Below, in pieces: positions 17,392 through 25,366 of a stretch of DNA of 64,000 bases (positions are counted from its first letter, which is position 1; each line of letters begins with the position of its first letter). This DNA is from Knoellia remsis (GTDB lineage: Bacteria > Actinomycetota > Actinomycetes > Actinomycetales > Dermatophilaceae). A program made the translations under genes and the position numbers. The notes below the pieces were generated by a model. The model saw nothing but the letters and a program-made list of their open reading frames with translations, was not told the DNA's origin and ran no database searches. Where the stretch lies: contig NZ_PVTI01000004.1 of NCBI RefSeq assembly GCF_003002895.1, positions 100,710 to 164,709 of the forward strand. Direction: 5' to 3'.

Positions 17392-17903
17392 ACGTCATCG
17401 ACACACTCCGGATCGAGTCGGCGATCCAGCGGTACGACTTCTGGCTCGAGATGCGCGGGGTGGCCGGCAAGCGTCGGCGCGAACTGCAGCAAGAGCTGCG
17501 CACGAACCTTCGCGAGGCGTCAGCCGACGTGGGCACCACCAGGGCCCTCTTCGGGATCGGCTCCCCCAAGCAGCTCGCCCACGCCGCGACGGAGACCGAC
17601 CCCAGCCGTCCCCGCTGGTCCCAGGGCGCCATGGCCGCGGTCCTGACGCTCCTCGTGCTCTCGACCTGGCTGGCCCTGACCAGCCTGACCGTGCTCGACA
17701 CGGCCGACGCCGCGCAGGCCGGCGGCCCGGTGTCCGTGAGCCCATTCCCGTGGTTCGGGACGACCTTCACCGTCGAGTCCACTGCCGAGCGTCTCGCCCT
17801 TTCCGTCACGGGGATGTGGCAGCTCGTGGCGGGACCGACGCTCGCCTTCCTCGCGGTGGCGCAGCCGTGGCGCCTGCTCCGCCGCAAGGGCTCTCGTGGG
17901 TGA
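17388..17903 (+). CDS. PadR-associated membrane protein
   Basis: 171 residues. The N-terminal part (about 1-60) is charged and helical (RELQQELRTNLREASADVG, then IGSPKQLA), resembling the HAAS-type domain that accompanies PadR regulators. Two membrane helices follow (about 83-105 and 141-160). It overlaps padR by 4 nt. Its role is unknown; probably a stress-linked membrane factor controlled by PadR. Confidence 0.65.
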   Translation: MNVIDTLRIESAIQRYDFWLEMRGVAGKRRRELQQELRTNLREASADVGTTRALFGIGSPKQLAHAATETDPSRPRWSQGAMAAVLTLLVLSTWLALTSLTVLDTADAAQAGGPVSVSPFPWFGTTFTVESTAERLALSVTGMWQLVAGPTLAFLAVAQPWRLLRRKGSRG

Positions 17904-17929
17904 CAATGCACGACCTGTGTTGGTACCCT
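17900..17929 (+). promoter_or_regulatory. Promoter for the secreted protein at 18017
   Basis: GTGACA (17900-17905) and TACCCT (17924-17929) are separated by 18 nt and overlap the stop of the preceding gene. About 80 nt of untranslated leader would follow, containing GGAGG just before the GTG start. Confidence 0.4.
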
Positions 17930-18016
17930 GAAGGTGCCGAACAGGCATATCCCCCGCAGCTGCTTGGGTAGGCGGCGCGAGGCGGAGCTCTCGATCTGGA
18001 TCCACCGGAGGTTTCG

Positions 18017-19066
18017 GTGTCTCAGCAGCGAGCCCGTCCCCACGGGCACGACCATCCTGCAGCACGGGCCAGACCAGCACGACGCGTTCACGGGCGACCG
18101 TCCCGACGCGAGGTGAGCACGGCGCTCGCGTGGTCCGTCCCGACGATCGTCGCGGCTGCCACGGTCCCCATGGCCAGCGCCAGCCCGCCCCCGGCCATCC
18201 CGCACGACATCACGATGCTCGGCTGGGCGAATGTGACCGAGCTCGGGATCAGCGAGTTCCGCGCCGACTTCATCCTCGTCGCCGGCTCGTCCGAGCTGCC
18301 GGCCCAGATCCGCTACAGCTTCCTGCCGGGCGGTGCGCCCGACACCGTCCTCACGTACATCCCGGACGTGCAGCAGTCCATCGACCAGAACTACGGCATC
18401 GTCGCGAGCGTGGACCTCGGTGGCGGGCTCCGCGAGCTCTACGTCTCTGCTCGGGGCGACCTCGGCGACGTCTTCCCCACGACGCCCACGAACTACACCC
18501 TCACCCTGCTCGTGACCTGGCCAGACGGGTCGAGCAGCACCGAGACCTTCCCGATCCTCGTCAACCCCCCGCGGAACAACACCGGTCGACCCATGGCGGT
18601 CAACGCCTGGGACTTCACCACCGCCGGCCTGCCCGGCTACGTCGGGCCGAACTCACAGACCGGCTGGGGCAACGTTGTGCCAGCGGGTAGCACCGCGACC
18701 CTGCTGGGCGCGAAGTTCCACGTCGACGCCATCAACTCGGGGCGGGACCTCCCCACGGGCAACGACGCCACCACCGCGCTGTACTACCAGTTCGTACGCG
18801 GTGACACCGGCGCGCCCGCCAGTGTCACGCCGCAGCCGGTCCTCGTCACCGGGCTGCCCAACCACGGCCCGGGCGTGCTGGGCCGCCTGCTCACCGAGCT
18901 GGGCAGCTTCTCGCTTGACGACCCCGGCTACTACAAGCTGCTCGTCTGGCCGCAGTCGAGCAACTCGAACGGCCGCCCCAGACCGACGAGCGCAGGCGTC
19001 GCGTGGACCCCCGGCGTCGTCTCCGAGGGGCACCAGGTCGGGTCGGTGTTCTGGCACATCGCGTGA
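18017..19066 (+). CDS. Secreted hypothetical protein with Tat-like signal
   Basis: 349 residues. An extended basic N-terminus contains His and Arg clusters, then SRREVSTALAWSVPTIVAAATVPMASASP (about 30-57), a twin-arginine-like signal with a possible cleavage after ASA. The mature part is rich in beta-strand-type sequence, Thr, Ser and Pro, with no cysteine noted and no catalytic motif recognised. GTG 18017 is set by GGAGG 5 nt upstream. It ends at the long hairpin shared with erpA. No family assigned. Confidence 0.6.
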   Translation: MSQQRARPHGHDHPAARARPARRVHGRPSRREVSTALAWSVPTIVAAATVPMASASPPPAIPHDITMLGWANVTELGISEFRADFILVAGSSELPAQIRYSFLPGGAPDTVLTYIPDVQQSIDQNYGIVASVDLGGGLRELYVSARGDLGDVFPTTPTNYTLTLLVTWPDGSSSTETFPILVNPPRNNTGRPMAVNAWDFTTAGLPGYVGPNSQTGWGNVVPAGSTATLLGAKFHVDAINSGRDLPTGNDATTALYYQFVRGDTGAPASVTPQPVLVTGLPNHGPGVLGRLLTELGSFSLDDPGYYKLLVWPQSSNSNGRPRPTSAGVAWTPGVVSEGHQVGSVFWHIA

Positions 19067-19101
19067 CGGCACCGGCTGCACGGCACAGGGAAGGCGACGA
19101 A

Positions 19102-19165
19102 CCGGCATACGACGAAGGCCCCGTCACCGATCGTTCGGTGACGGGGCCTTCGTGGCGTATGCCGG
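19102..19165. terminator. Long bidirectional hairpin with GGCATAC/GTATGCC at its base
   Basis: Arms 19102-19130 and 19135-19165 pair over 29 bp, interrupted only by a 2-nt GG bulge (19154-19155), with loop TCGT. The outermost pairs are CCGGCATACG and CGTATGCCGG. It lies between the convergent secreted-protein gene and erpA. Confidence 0.85.
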
Positions 19166-19174
19166 GTGCGCGGC

Positions 19175-19549
19175 TCAGCTGAAGCTGTCGCCGCAGGCGC
19201 AGGAGCTGCCGGCGTTGGGGTTGTCGATCGTGAAGCCCTGCTTCTCGATGGTGTCGGCGAAGTCGATCGTCGCGCCCTCGAGGTAGGGGCTGCTCATGCG
19301 GTCGACGACGACCTCGACACCGTCGAAGTCGCGGACGAGGTCACCGTCGAGGGTGCGCTCGTCGAAGTAGAGCTGGTAGATGAGGCCGGAGCAGCCGCCG
19401 GGCTGGACGCCGACGCGCAGGCGCAGGTCGTCGCGGCCCTCCTGCTCGAGAAGCGACTTCACCTTGGTCGAGGCGACGTCGGTGAGGACGACGCCGTGGG
19501 CCGGCGCCTCGGTGGCGGCGTCGGGGGTCTGGGTGTCGAGCTCGCTCAT
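19175..19549 (-). CDS. erpA: A-type iron-sulfur carrier (HesB/IscA family)
   Basis: A 124-residue A-type carrier that delivers Fe-S clusters to apo-enzymes. The three cluster cysteines are in QPGGCSGLIYQLYF and SSCACGDSFS (C-x-C near the C-terminus). A 20-residue N-terminal extension precedes VVLTDVASTKVKSLL. Likely clients in this window include NadA, LipA and QcrA. A good match to actinobacterial ErpA; the symbol is by family. Confidence 0.9.
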   Translation of the reverse strand: MSELDTQTPDAATEAPAHGVVLTDVASTKVKSLLEQEGRDDLRLRVGVQPGGCSGLIYQLYFDERTLDGDLVRDFDGVEVVVDRMSSPYLEGATIDFADTIEKQGFTIDNPNAGSSCACGDSFS

Positions 19550-19686
19550 GGTGACTCCTGAGGTGCGTGGGTGCTCGTGGTCGGGGGCCGGGTCGCGAGC
19601 GGGGCTCGGAACTCGGCACAGGTCCCAACCGGTGTGGCCGGTGATCTGTTCCCGACGGGCTTACAGGATACGTCGCGCGGGCGACA

Positions 19687-20850
19687 TCACCGCGCAGGGG
19701 ACCACGTCCGGGCGACCCGCGCCGCCCGGGCCCGCAGCGTCCCCACGGGGTCGAGGAGCGCCGCGTCGACCTCAGCGGGAGTCTCGGCGACGGCATACGT
19801 GCCGCTGATCCCGAGTCCCATCGTCTCGCGGCGGCCCACGAGCACCTGACCCGCGATGACGACGCTCGGGAGCCCCGCCTCGAGGGCCGCTTCGGCGACG
19901 CCCGCCGCGACCTTGCCGCGAAGGCTCTGCCAGTCGAAGCTGCCCTCACCCGTGACGACGAGGTCGCTGCCCCGCAGGACGTCGCGGAAGCCCACCGTGT
20001 CCAGGACGAGCTCGACACCGCTGACCCGGCGCCCGCCGAGCAGGTAGAGCGCGTAGCCGAGACCGCCCGCGGCGCCCGCTCCGGGCTCCTTGTCGAGCCG
20101 CCGCGGCGCTCCGGTGAGCAGGTCGGTCGGGACGGGGAGCGTGCGCGACACGATCTCCGTGAACCGGCCGAGCGCGCCCTCGAGCTCTTGGGCGACCTCC
20201 GGCGAGGCGCCCTTCTGCGGACCGAAGACGGCACTCGCGCCCTGCAGTCCCAGCAGCGGGTTGTCGACGTCGGTCGCGAGCACGAGGTCGACCCCGGCGA
20301 ACTCCTCACGCAGGGCGAGCAGCCCGCTGAGTGCGTCGTCGGGGGCGCCGGCCAGCGCTCGTCCGCCCCGGGCGAGGTGCTCCTCGGGGCCGGCGCCGAG
20401 GGCGGCGAGCAGGCCTGCTCCCCCGTCGTTGGTGCCGCTGCCGCCGAGACCGACGACGATGCGCCGCGCACCTTCGGCCAGCGCCGCGCGGAGCAGCTGC
20501 CCCACGCCCCACGTGCTCGTGAGGGCGGGGTCGCGCTCGTCCGGCCCGAGGAGGTGCAGCCCGGCCGCCTGCGCGGACTCGACGTATGCCGTCCGCTCGC
20601 CGTCGCGGTCGACCACGAGGACCGCTGCGGGCACCTCGCGACCCACGGGGTCGCTCACCGTGACGGCCACGGTCTCCCCCTCGACCGCTCGGGCGAGGAC
20701 GTCGAGGAAGCCGGGCCCGCCGTCCGAGAGCGGCAGGAGCGTGAGGGTGTCGTGCGGGGCCGTGTCGTGCCAGCCGGCGGCCATGGCCTCGGCCGCCTGG
20801 GTGGCGGTCAGCGTGCCGGTGAAGCAGTCGGGGGCGATGACGACGTGCAC
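19687..20850 (-). CDS. Glycerate kinase (GarK/GlxK type)
   Basis: 387 residues. Family motifs: IAPDCFTGTLTATQAAEAMAAG, LSDGGPGFLDVL, VGLGGSGTNDGGAGLLAALG, ATDVDNPLLG, FGPQKGAS and VVTGEGSFDWQSLRGK. It phosphorylates glycerate to 2- or 3-phosphoglycerate. GTG 20850 is chosen because TAGCGT (20858-20863) lies 7 nt before it. Confidence 0.9.
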   Translation of the reverse strand: MHVVIAPDCFTGTLTATQAAEAMAAGWHDTAPHDTLTLLPLSDGGPGFLDVLARAVEGETVAVTVSDPVGREVPAAVLVVDRDGERTAYVESAQAAGLHLLGPDERDPALTSTWGVGQLLRAALAEGARRIVVGLGGSGTNDGGAGLLAALGAGPEEHLARGGRALAGAPDDALSGLLALREEFAGVDLVLATDVDNPLLGLQGASAVFGPQKGASPEVAQELEGALGRFTEIVSRTLPVPTDLLTGAPRRLDKEPGAGAAGGLGYALYLLGGRRVSGVELVLDTVGFRDVLRGSDLVVTGEGSFDWQSLRGKVAAGVAEAALEAGLPSVVIAGQVLVGRRETMGLGISGTYAVAETPAEVDAALLDPVGTLRARAARVARTWSPAR

Positions 20851-20860
20851 GTGCCGAACG

Positions 20861-21412
20861 CTATCGCCTCCCCCGTCGCAGCTCGTGAGCGCTCGTGGCC
20901 ATGTTCGGCAAGGCTGCCGCGTCGAACCGGTTCTCGTCGAGGGTGATCGACACCCCGACACCGGGTCGCAACAGCCAGAAGACCTGGTCCTTCGCGAGCC
21001 ACGCCTGGTCCCCGGCGATGAGCACCGGCTCATAGACGGCCTCGTCCGCGGGCCGCTCCTGCCATGGCACGAGCCAGTCGTGCAGGGCCACCGCGGAGGT
21101 GAAGCGCTCGGCGCGCACGACCGTGACCGACAGGTCGACGGCAGTGCCGCCGTCAGGGCCGGCGGACTCCCAGACGCCGGTCGTGATCGCGACCCCGTCG
21201 TCCTCGGAGTCGAAGACGCTCAGCTCCCCCAGGCCCTCGGGCAGGCCTGGGAACGCGACGCCGCCCACCTCCGCTGCCGAGCGGCTGGGCGGTACGGCGA
21301 TCGAGGCCGTCGTCCTCGTGGTCTCGGGTCGCGCGACTGCCGCCGAGGCGGCGCCGGTGGTGGCCAGCAGGACGCACGTCATGGCGAGTGCAGTTCGAAT
21401 GATTCGACTCAT
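20861..21412 (-). CDS. Secreted hypothetical protein
   Basis: 183 residues. Sec signal peptide about 1-24 (MSRIIRTALAMTCVLLATTGAASA). The mature domain contains VVRAERFTSAVALHDWLVPW and DQAWLAKDQVFWLLRPGVGVSITLDENRFD; no family is recognised. The ATG at 21412 is supported by AAGGAGA 5 nt upstream. Its last codons overlap the glycerate-kinase promoter. Divergent from the M15 peptidase gene. Confidence 0.6.
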   Translation of the reverse strand: MSRIIRTALAMTCVLLATTGAASAAVARPETTRTTASIAVPPSRSAAEVGGVAFPGLPEGLGELSVFDSEDDGVAITTGVWESAGPDGGTAVDLSVTVVRAERFTSAVALHDWLVPWQERPADEAVYEPVLIAGDQAWLAKDQVFWLLRPGVGVSITLDENRFDAAALPNMATSAHELRRGRR

Positions 21413-21639
21413 CAGGATCTCCTTGGATGCAGTTCGGTGGGTTGCGGCCACCCTGATGCGCCGTGCCTCCCCGCCGCCACCACCGCTCGCCGACCCTGTG
21501 GATGACGACCCACGAACCCTGCGCCTGTGGACAACGGCCGAGCGTGCAGAACGGGCCCGGCGGCACGGGAACGGTGGCGGAATCGAGAGATCGGTGGTTC
21601 GCTGCGAAGGTTCGCCATTCGCCCGCTGGAGGAGCCATC

Positions 21640-22329
21640 ATGCGCCTGCGCACCACCGTCACCGCCCTGCTCACCGCCGTCCTCGCCGCCGGCACCGCCG
21701 CGTCAACCGCGGCGTCGGCTGCCGACATCCCGGAGCGCTCGCTGCCGCCGGGCAAGGGCTTCCATGCCGTCATCCGGCCCGTCGACGACGCGACGCGGGC
21801 CACGATGATCGGCGTCTCGTGGAAGCCGGGCTGCCCCGTGCCGATCGAGGACCTGCGGATCATCGACATGACCTATCGCGGCTTCGACGGCGAGGACCAC
21901 GTCGGACAGCTCATGGTTCACGAGGACATCGCCCGCGACACCATCAACGCCTTCCGAGTGCTCTACCGCGAGGGGTTCCCGATCCGCCGGATGGAGCTCA
22001 TCGAGAACTACGGCGGCGACGACGACGCGTCGATGGCCGCCGACAACACCTCGGCCTTCAACTGCCGCGCCATCACCGGCGGCACGCGCTACTCGGTGCA
22101 CTCCTACGGCAAGGCCATCGACATCAACACGATCGAGAACCCCTACGTCAAGGGCACCCTCGTCCTACCGCCGGCCGGTGCCGAGTTCCTCGACCGCACC
22201 GACGTCCGCCCGGGGATGCTCGTCGACGGCAGCGCCGAGGTCGAGGCGTTCACGAGCCGCGGCTTCGACTGGGGCGGTCACTGGACGACGCTGAAGGACT
22301 ACCAGCACATGGAGATCCCCCGCACCTGA
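21640..22329 (+). CDS. Secreted M15-family peptidase (D-alanyl-D-alanine carboxypeptidase-like)
   Basis: 229 residues with a Sec signal peptide (about 1-27, ending AASA). The zinc site motifs are SVHSYGKAIDIN (SxHxxGxAxD) and the distal GGHWTTLKDYQHMEIP supplying catalytic Asp/His. It should trim peptidoglycan stem peptides outside the membrane. ATG 21640 follows GGAGGAG. It stands alone between divergent and same-strand neighbours. Confidence 0.85.
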   Translation: MRLRTTVTALLTAVLAAGTAASTAASAADIPERSLPPGKGFHAVIRPVDDATRATMIGVSWKPGCPVPIEDLRIIDMTYRGFDGEDHVGQLMVHEDIARDTINAFRVLYREGFPIRRMELIENYGGDDDASMAADNTSAFNCRAITGGTRYSVHSYGKAIDINTIENPYVKGTLVLPPAGAEFLDRTDVRPGMLVDGSAEVEAFTSRGFDWGGHWTTLKDYQHMEIPRT

Positions 22330-22430
22330 TCCGAGAGGTTCTCACTCTGGCGCGGTGTCGGACCTCGGGAGGAGAGTGTGGACCGGGCCCGCCGCCCGGT
22401 GCGGCCCGCACCCTCCCGAGAGGACCCGTC

Positions 22431-22802
22431 ATGCCGCACGGCGACATCACCCACGTGGACATCCCGGTCAGCGACCTGGAGCGAGCCACCGACTTCTACT
22501 CCACCCTCTTCGGCTGGCAGATCGCCGAGATCCCCGGCTTCGAGGGCTACCCCATGTGGCAGGCCCCCAACAAGATCAGCGGCGGCGGCCTCGCTCCGCG
22601 CGAGGGCGACTTCACCCAGCCCCGGTCCTACGTCGAGGTCGACTCGATCGAGGAGACGCTCGCGAAGGCCACCGAGAAGGGCGCCACCGTCGTCATGGAC
22701 AAGCAGCCGATCTCGGAGACGAGCTGGTGGGCCATCTTCGACGACCCGGACGGGAACCGCATCGGGCTCTACGAGGGCACCACGGACACCCTGCAGCAGT
22801 GA
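22431..22802 (+). CDS. VOC-family (glyoxalase/bleomycin-resistance fold) protein
   Basis: 123 residues: one vicinal-oxygen-chelate module pair. ITHVDIPVSDLERATDFYSTLFGW carries the first metal-ligand His, and FDDPDGNRIGLYEG the last Glu. Similar single-domain proteins are annotated as glyoxalase-like; substrate unknown. Followed by a strong hairpin. Confidence 0.8.
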   Translation: MPHGDITHVDIPVSDLERATDFYSTLFGWQIAEIPGFEGYPMWQAPNKISGGGLAPREGDFTQPRSYVEVDSIEETLAKATEKGATVVMDKQPISETSWWAIFDDPDGNRIGLYEGTTDTLQQ

Positions 22803-22826
22803 GCCGACCCCGGCCTCGGGGCTGCG

Positions 22827-22872
22827 TGCGTCTGCGTGGATGGTCGAGAACCTGACCATCCACGCAGACGCA
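22827..22872. terminator. Intrinsic-type terminator after the VOC gene
   Basis: A perfect 19-bp inverted repeat (22827-22845 / 22854-22872, core GCGTGGATGGTC) with an 8-nt loop, 24 bp after the VOC stop and upstream of nadA. Confidence 0.7.
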
Positions 22873-22934
22873 ACGCAGGAGCGCAGGGTGAGCGGCCGGC
22901 ATACGGACGGTCGGTCACGGCCTACGATCGAACC

Positions 22935-24128
22935 GTGACGACGACGCCAGCCGCACCGCTCCCCCTCCTCGTCCTCGGCCAGGGCCGCGACCTGCGCACC
23001 GAGCGCGGGGTCGAGTGCCCGGGCGACCTGCCCGCGCCCTCCGACCCCGACCTCGTCGCGCGTGCCCGTGCGGCCAAGGCGGCGCTCGGCGACAAGGTCT
23101 TCGTCCTCGGGCACCACTACCAGCGCGACGAGGTCATCGAGTTCGCCGACGTCACCGGCGACTCCTTCAAGCTCGCCAAGGAGGCGGCCGCGCGGCCCGA
23201 GGCGCCGTGGATCGTCTTCTGCGGCGTGCACTTCATGGCCGAGTCCGCCGACATCCTCACCAGCGACGACCAGACCGTCATCCTCCCCGACCTCGCCGCC
23301 GGGTGCTCGATGGCCGACATGGCCGCGATCGCCCAGGTCGAGGACTGCTGGGAGCAGCTCACCGAGGCCGGCGTCGCGGACGTCACGGTCCCGGTGACAT
23401 ACATGAACTCCTCGGCCGCGATCAAGGCGTTCACCGGCCGGCACGGCGGCACGATCTGCACGTCCTCCAACGCGAAGACGGCGTTGACGTGGGCGCTCGA
23501 CGAGCACGGCGGGGTCGGCGGCGAGGGCAAGGTGCTCTTCCTCCCCGACCAGCACCTCGGGCGCAACACGTGGGCGCGCGACCTCGGCGGCGCACTCGAC
23601 GACTGCGTCGTGTGGGACCCGCACAAGCCGATGGGCGGGCTCACGGTGGAGCAGCTGCGCGACGCCCGGATGATCCTGTGGCGCGGGCACTGCTCGGTGC
23701 ACGGGCGGTTCACCGTCGAGGCGGTCGAGGCGGCCCGGCGCGAGATCCCCGACGTGAGGGTCATCGTCCACCCCGAGTGCCGTCACGAGGTCGTCGAGCT
23801 TGCCGACGAGGTCGGGTCGACCGAGAAGATCATCAAGACCATCGCGGCCGCGCCCGACGGCACGGCGTGGGCGGTCGGCACCGAGCTCAACCTCGTGCAG
23901 CGGCTCGCCAAGGAGTTCCCCAAGCAGCGGATCGCCTTCCTCGAGAAGAACGTCTGCTACTGCTCGACGATGAACCGCATCGACCTGCCGCACCTCGTGT
24001 GGGCGCTCGAGTCGCTCGTCGAGGAGCGCGTCGTCAACCCGATCCGCGTCGACGAGCAGGTCGCCGCCGACGCCCGCCGAGCGCTCGACCAGATGCTTGC
24101 CCTCCCCGGCGAGACCAGCAAGGACTGA
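22935..24128 (+). CDS. nadA: Quinolinate synthase
   Basis: Condenses iminoaspartate and dihydroxyacetone phosphate to quinolinate for NAD synthesis; a [4Fe-4S] enzyme. 397 residues: LGHHYQRDEVIEFADVTGDSFKLAKEAA, FCGVHFMAESADIL, DLAAGCSMADM, HPECRHEVVELAD and KNVCYCSTMNRIDLPHL. Cluster cysteines are visible in the GCS, PEC and CYC segments. The GTG start follows TACGAT by 6 nt (leaderless). nadB and nadC are not in the window. Confidence 0.95.
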   Translation: MTTTPAAPLPLLVLGQGRDLRTERGVECPGDLPAPSDPDLVARARAAKAALGDKVFVLGHHYQRDEVIEFADVTGDSFKLAKEAAARPEAPWIVFCGVHFMAESADILTSDDQTVILPDLAAGCSMADMAAIAQVEDCWEQLTEAGVADVTVPVTYMNSSAAIKAFTGRHGGTICTSSNAKTALTWALDEHGGVGGEGKVLFLPDQHLGRNTWARDLGGALDDCVVWDPHKPMGGLTVEQLRDARMILWRGHCSVHGRFTVEAVEAARREIPDVRVIVHPECRHEVVELADEVGSTEKIIKTIAAAPDGTAWAVGTELNLVQRLAKEFPKQRIAFLEKNVCYCSTMNRIDLPHLVWALESLVEERVVNPIRVDEQVAADARRALDQMLALPGETSKD

Positions 24129-24180
24129 GCCCGCGACGGGGCCCCGCGGCGCCTGCTCCTCGGGGGTTCTCTGGTTTCAC

Positions 24181-24227
24181 ATCGATGGCCTATAGGTACG
24201 TAGGACACGTACCTATAGGCCATCGAT
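24181..24227. terminator. Perfect 21-bp inverted repeat between convergent genes
   Basis: Arms 24181-24201 and 24207-24227 are perfectly complementary around a 5-nt loop. It is unusual for this genome in being A/T-rich (core GGCCTATAGGTACGT). Its place between convergent nadA and the reductase gene suggests a terminator, but a protein-binding palindrome is also possible. Confidence 0.6.
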
Positions 24228-24310
24228 CTGTCGAGCGGGTTGGTCCCAGCCGCGGAGGGTCCTGAGGGCGACTGCCGCTGCGGAGCCCGCGTCCGCGGGC
24301 CTAGCGAAGG

Positions 24311-25366
24311 TCAGACGCGGACCAGGCCGTCGGCGCCGACGAGCGGGTTGTTCGCCGGGTCGACCCGCTCCCCCTCCGGGGGCGGGCCGGGAGGCGTGCC
24401 GTCACCGAACGGCCGGCCACCGAGCGCCTCCCGCCCGTGCGGCTCCGCCCAGTTCGTGAGGTCCGGCCCGAGGGGCACGACGCCGGTCGGGTTGATGTCG
24501 CGGTGGACCTCGTAGTAGTGGCTCTTGATCTGGGCGAAGTCGGTCGTGTCCCCGAAGCCCGGCGTCGTGAAGAGGTCGCGCGCGTAGGCCCACAGCACCG
24601 GCATCTCGGACAGCTTGGACCGGTTGCACTTGAAGTGGCCGTGGTAGACCGCGTCGAAGCGCGCGAGCGTCGTGAAGAGCCGCACGTCGGCCTCGGTGAT
24701 CGTGTCGCCGACGAGGTAGCGCTGGTCGGCGAGGCGCTCCTCGAGCCAGTCGAGCGCGGTGAAGAGCCGTTCGTATGCCGCGTCGTAGGCGGCTTGCGTC
24801 CCGGCGAACCCGCAGCGGTACACGCCGTTGTTGACCTCGGTGTAGACGCGCTCGTTGACCTCGTCGATCTCGGCCCGCAGCTCCTCGGGGTAGAGGTCCG
24901 GCGCGCCGTCACGGTGGAACCGGGTCCACTGCGTCGAGAGGTCGAGGGTGATCTGCGGGAAGTTGTTCGTCACGACTCCCCCGCTCGGCACGTCGACGAT
25001 GGCCGGCACGGTGATCCCCTTGGGGTAGCCGGGGAACCGCTTCTCGTAGGCGTCCTTGAGCCGCGGGATGCCCAGCACCGGGTCGACCTCGCCCGGGTCG
25101 AGGTCGAAGGTCCAGCTGTTCGCGTCGTGGGTCGGCCCGCAGATGCCCATCGAGATGGCGTCCTCGAGCCCGAGGAGCCGGCGCACGATGATCGCGCGGT
25201 TCGCCCACGGGCAGGCGCGGGCGACGACGAGCCGGTAGCGGCCGGCCTCGACCGGCCACTGCTCACCACCGTCGGTGATGCGGTCCTCGATGTATGCCGT
25301 GTCGCGGGTGAACTCGTCCTCGACGTAGGTGCCCTGCTGGGTGTCGTCGCTCGCCTTCTCGCTCAT
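24311..25366 (-). CDS. Glutathionyl-hydroquinone reductase-like (ECM4/YqjG) thiol transferase
   Basis: 351 residues. Thioredoxin-like N-domain with catalytic Cys in RYRLVVARACPWANRAII; SGGVVTNNFPQI and a GST C-terminal helical domain (ITEADVRLFTTLARFDAVYHGHFKCN). The family reduces thiol-conjugated hydroquinones. Actinobacteria normally use mycothiol, so the co-substrate is uncertain. The ATG overlaps the dipeptidase stop by 4 nt (translational coupling). Confidence 0.88.
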   Translation of the reverse strand: MSEKASDDTQQGTYVEDEFTRDTAYIEDRITDGGEQWPVEAGRYRLVVARACPWANRAIIVRRLLGLEDAISMGICGPTHDANSWTFDLDPGEVDPVLGIPRLKDAYEKRFPGYPKGITVPAIVDVPSGGVVTNNFPQITLDLSTQWTRFHRDGAPDLYPEELRAEIDEVNERVYTEVNNGVYRCGFAGTQAAYDAAYERLFTALDWLEERLADQRYLVGDTITEADVRLFTTLARFDAVYHGHFKCNRSKLSEMPVLWAYARDLFTTPGFGDTTDFAQIKSHYYEVHRDINPTGVVPLGPDLTNWAEPHGREALGGRPFGDGTPPGPPPEGERVDPANNPLVGADGLVRV

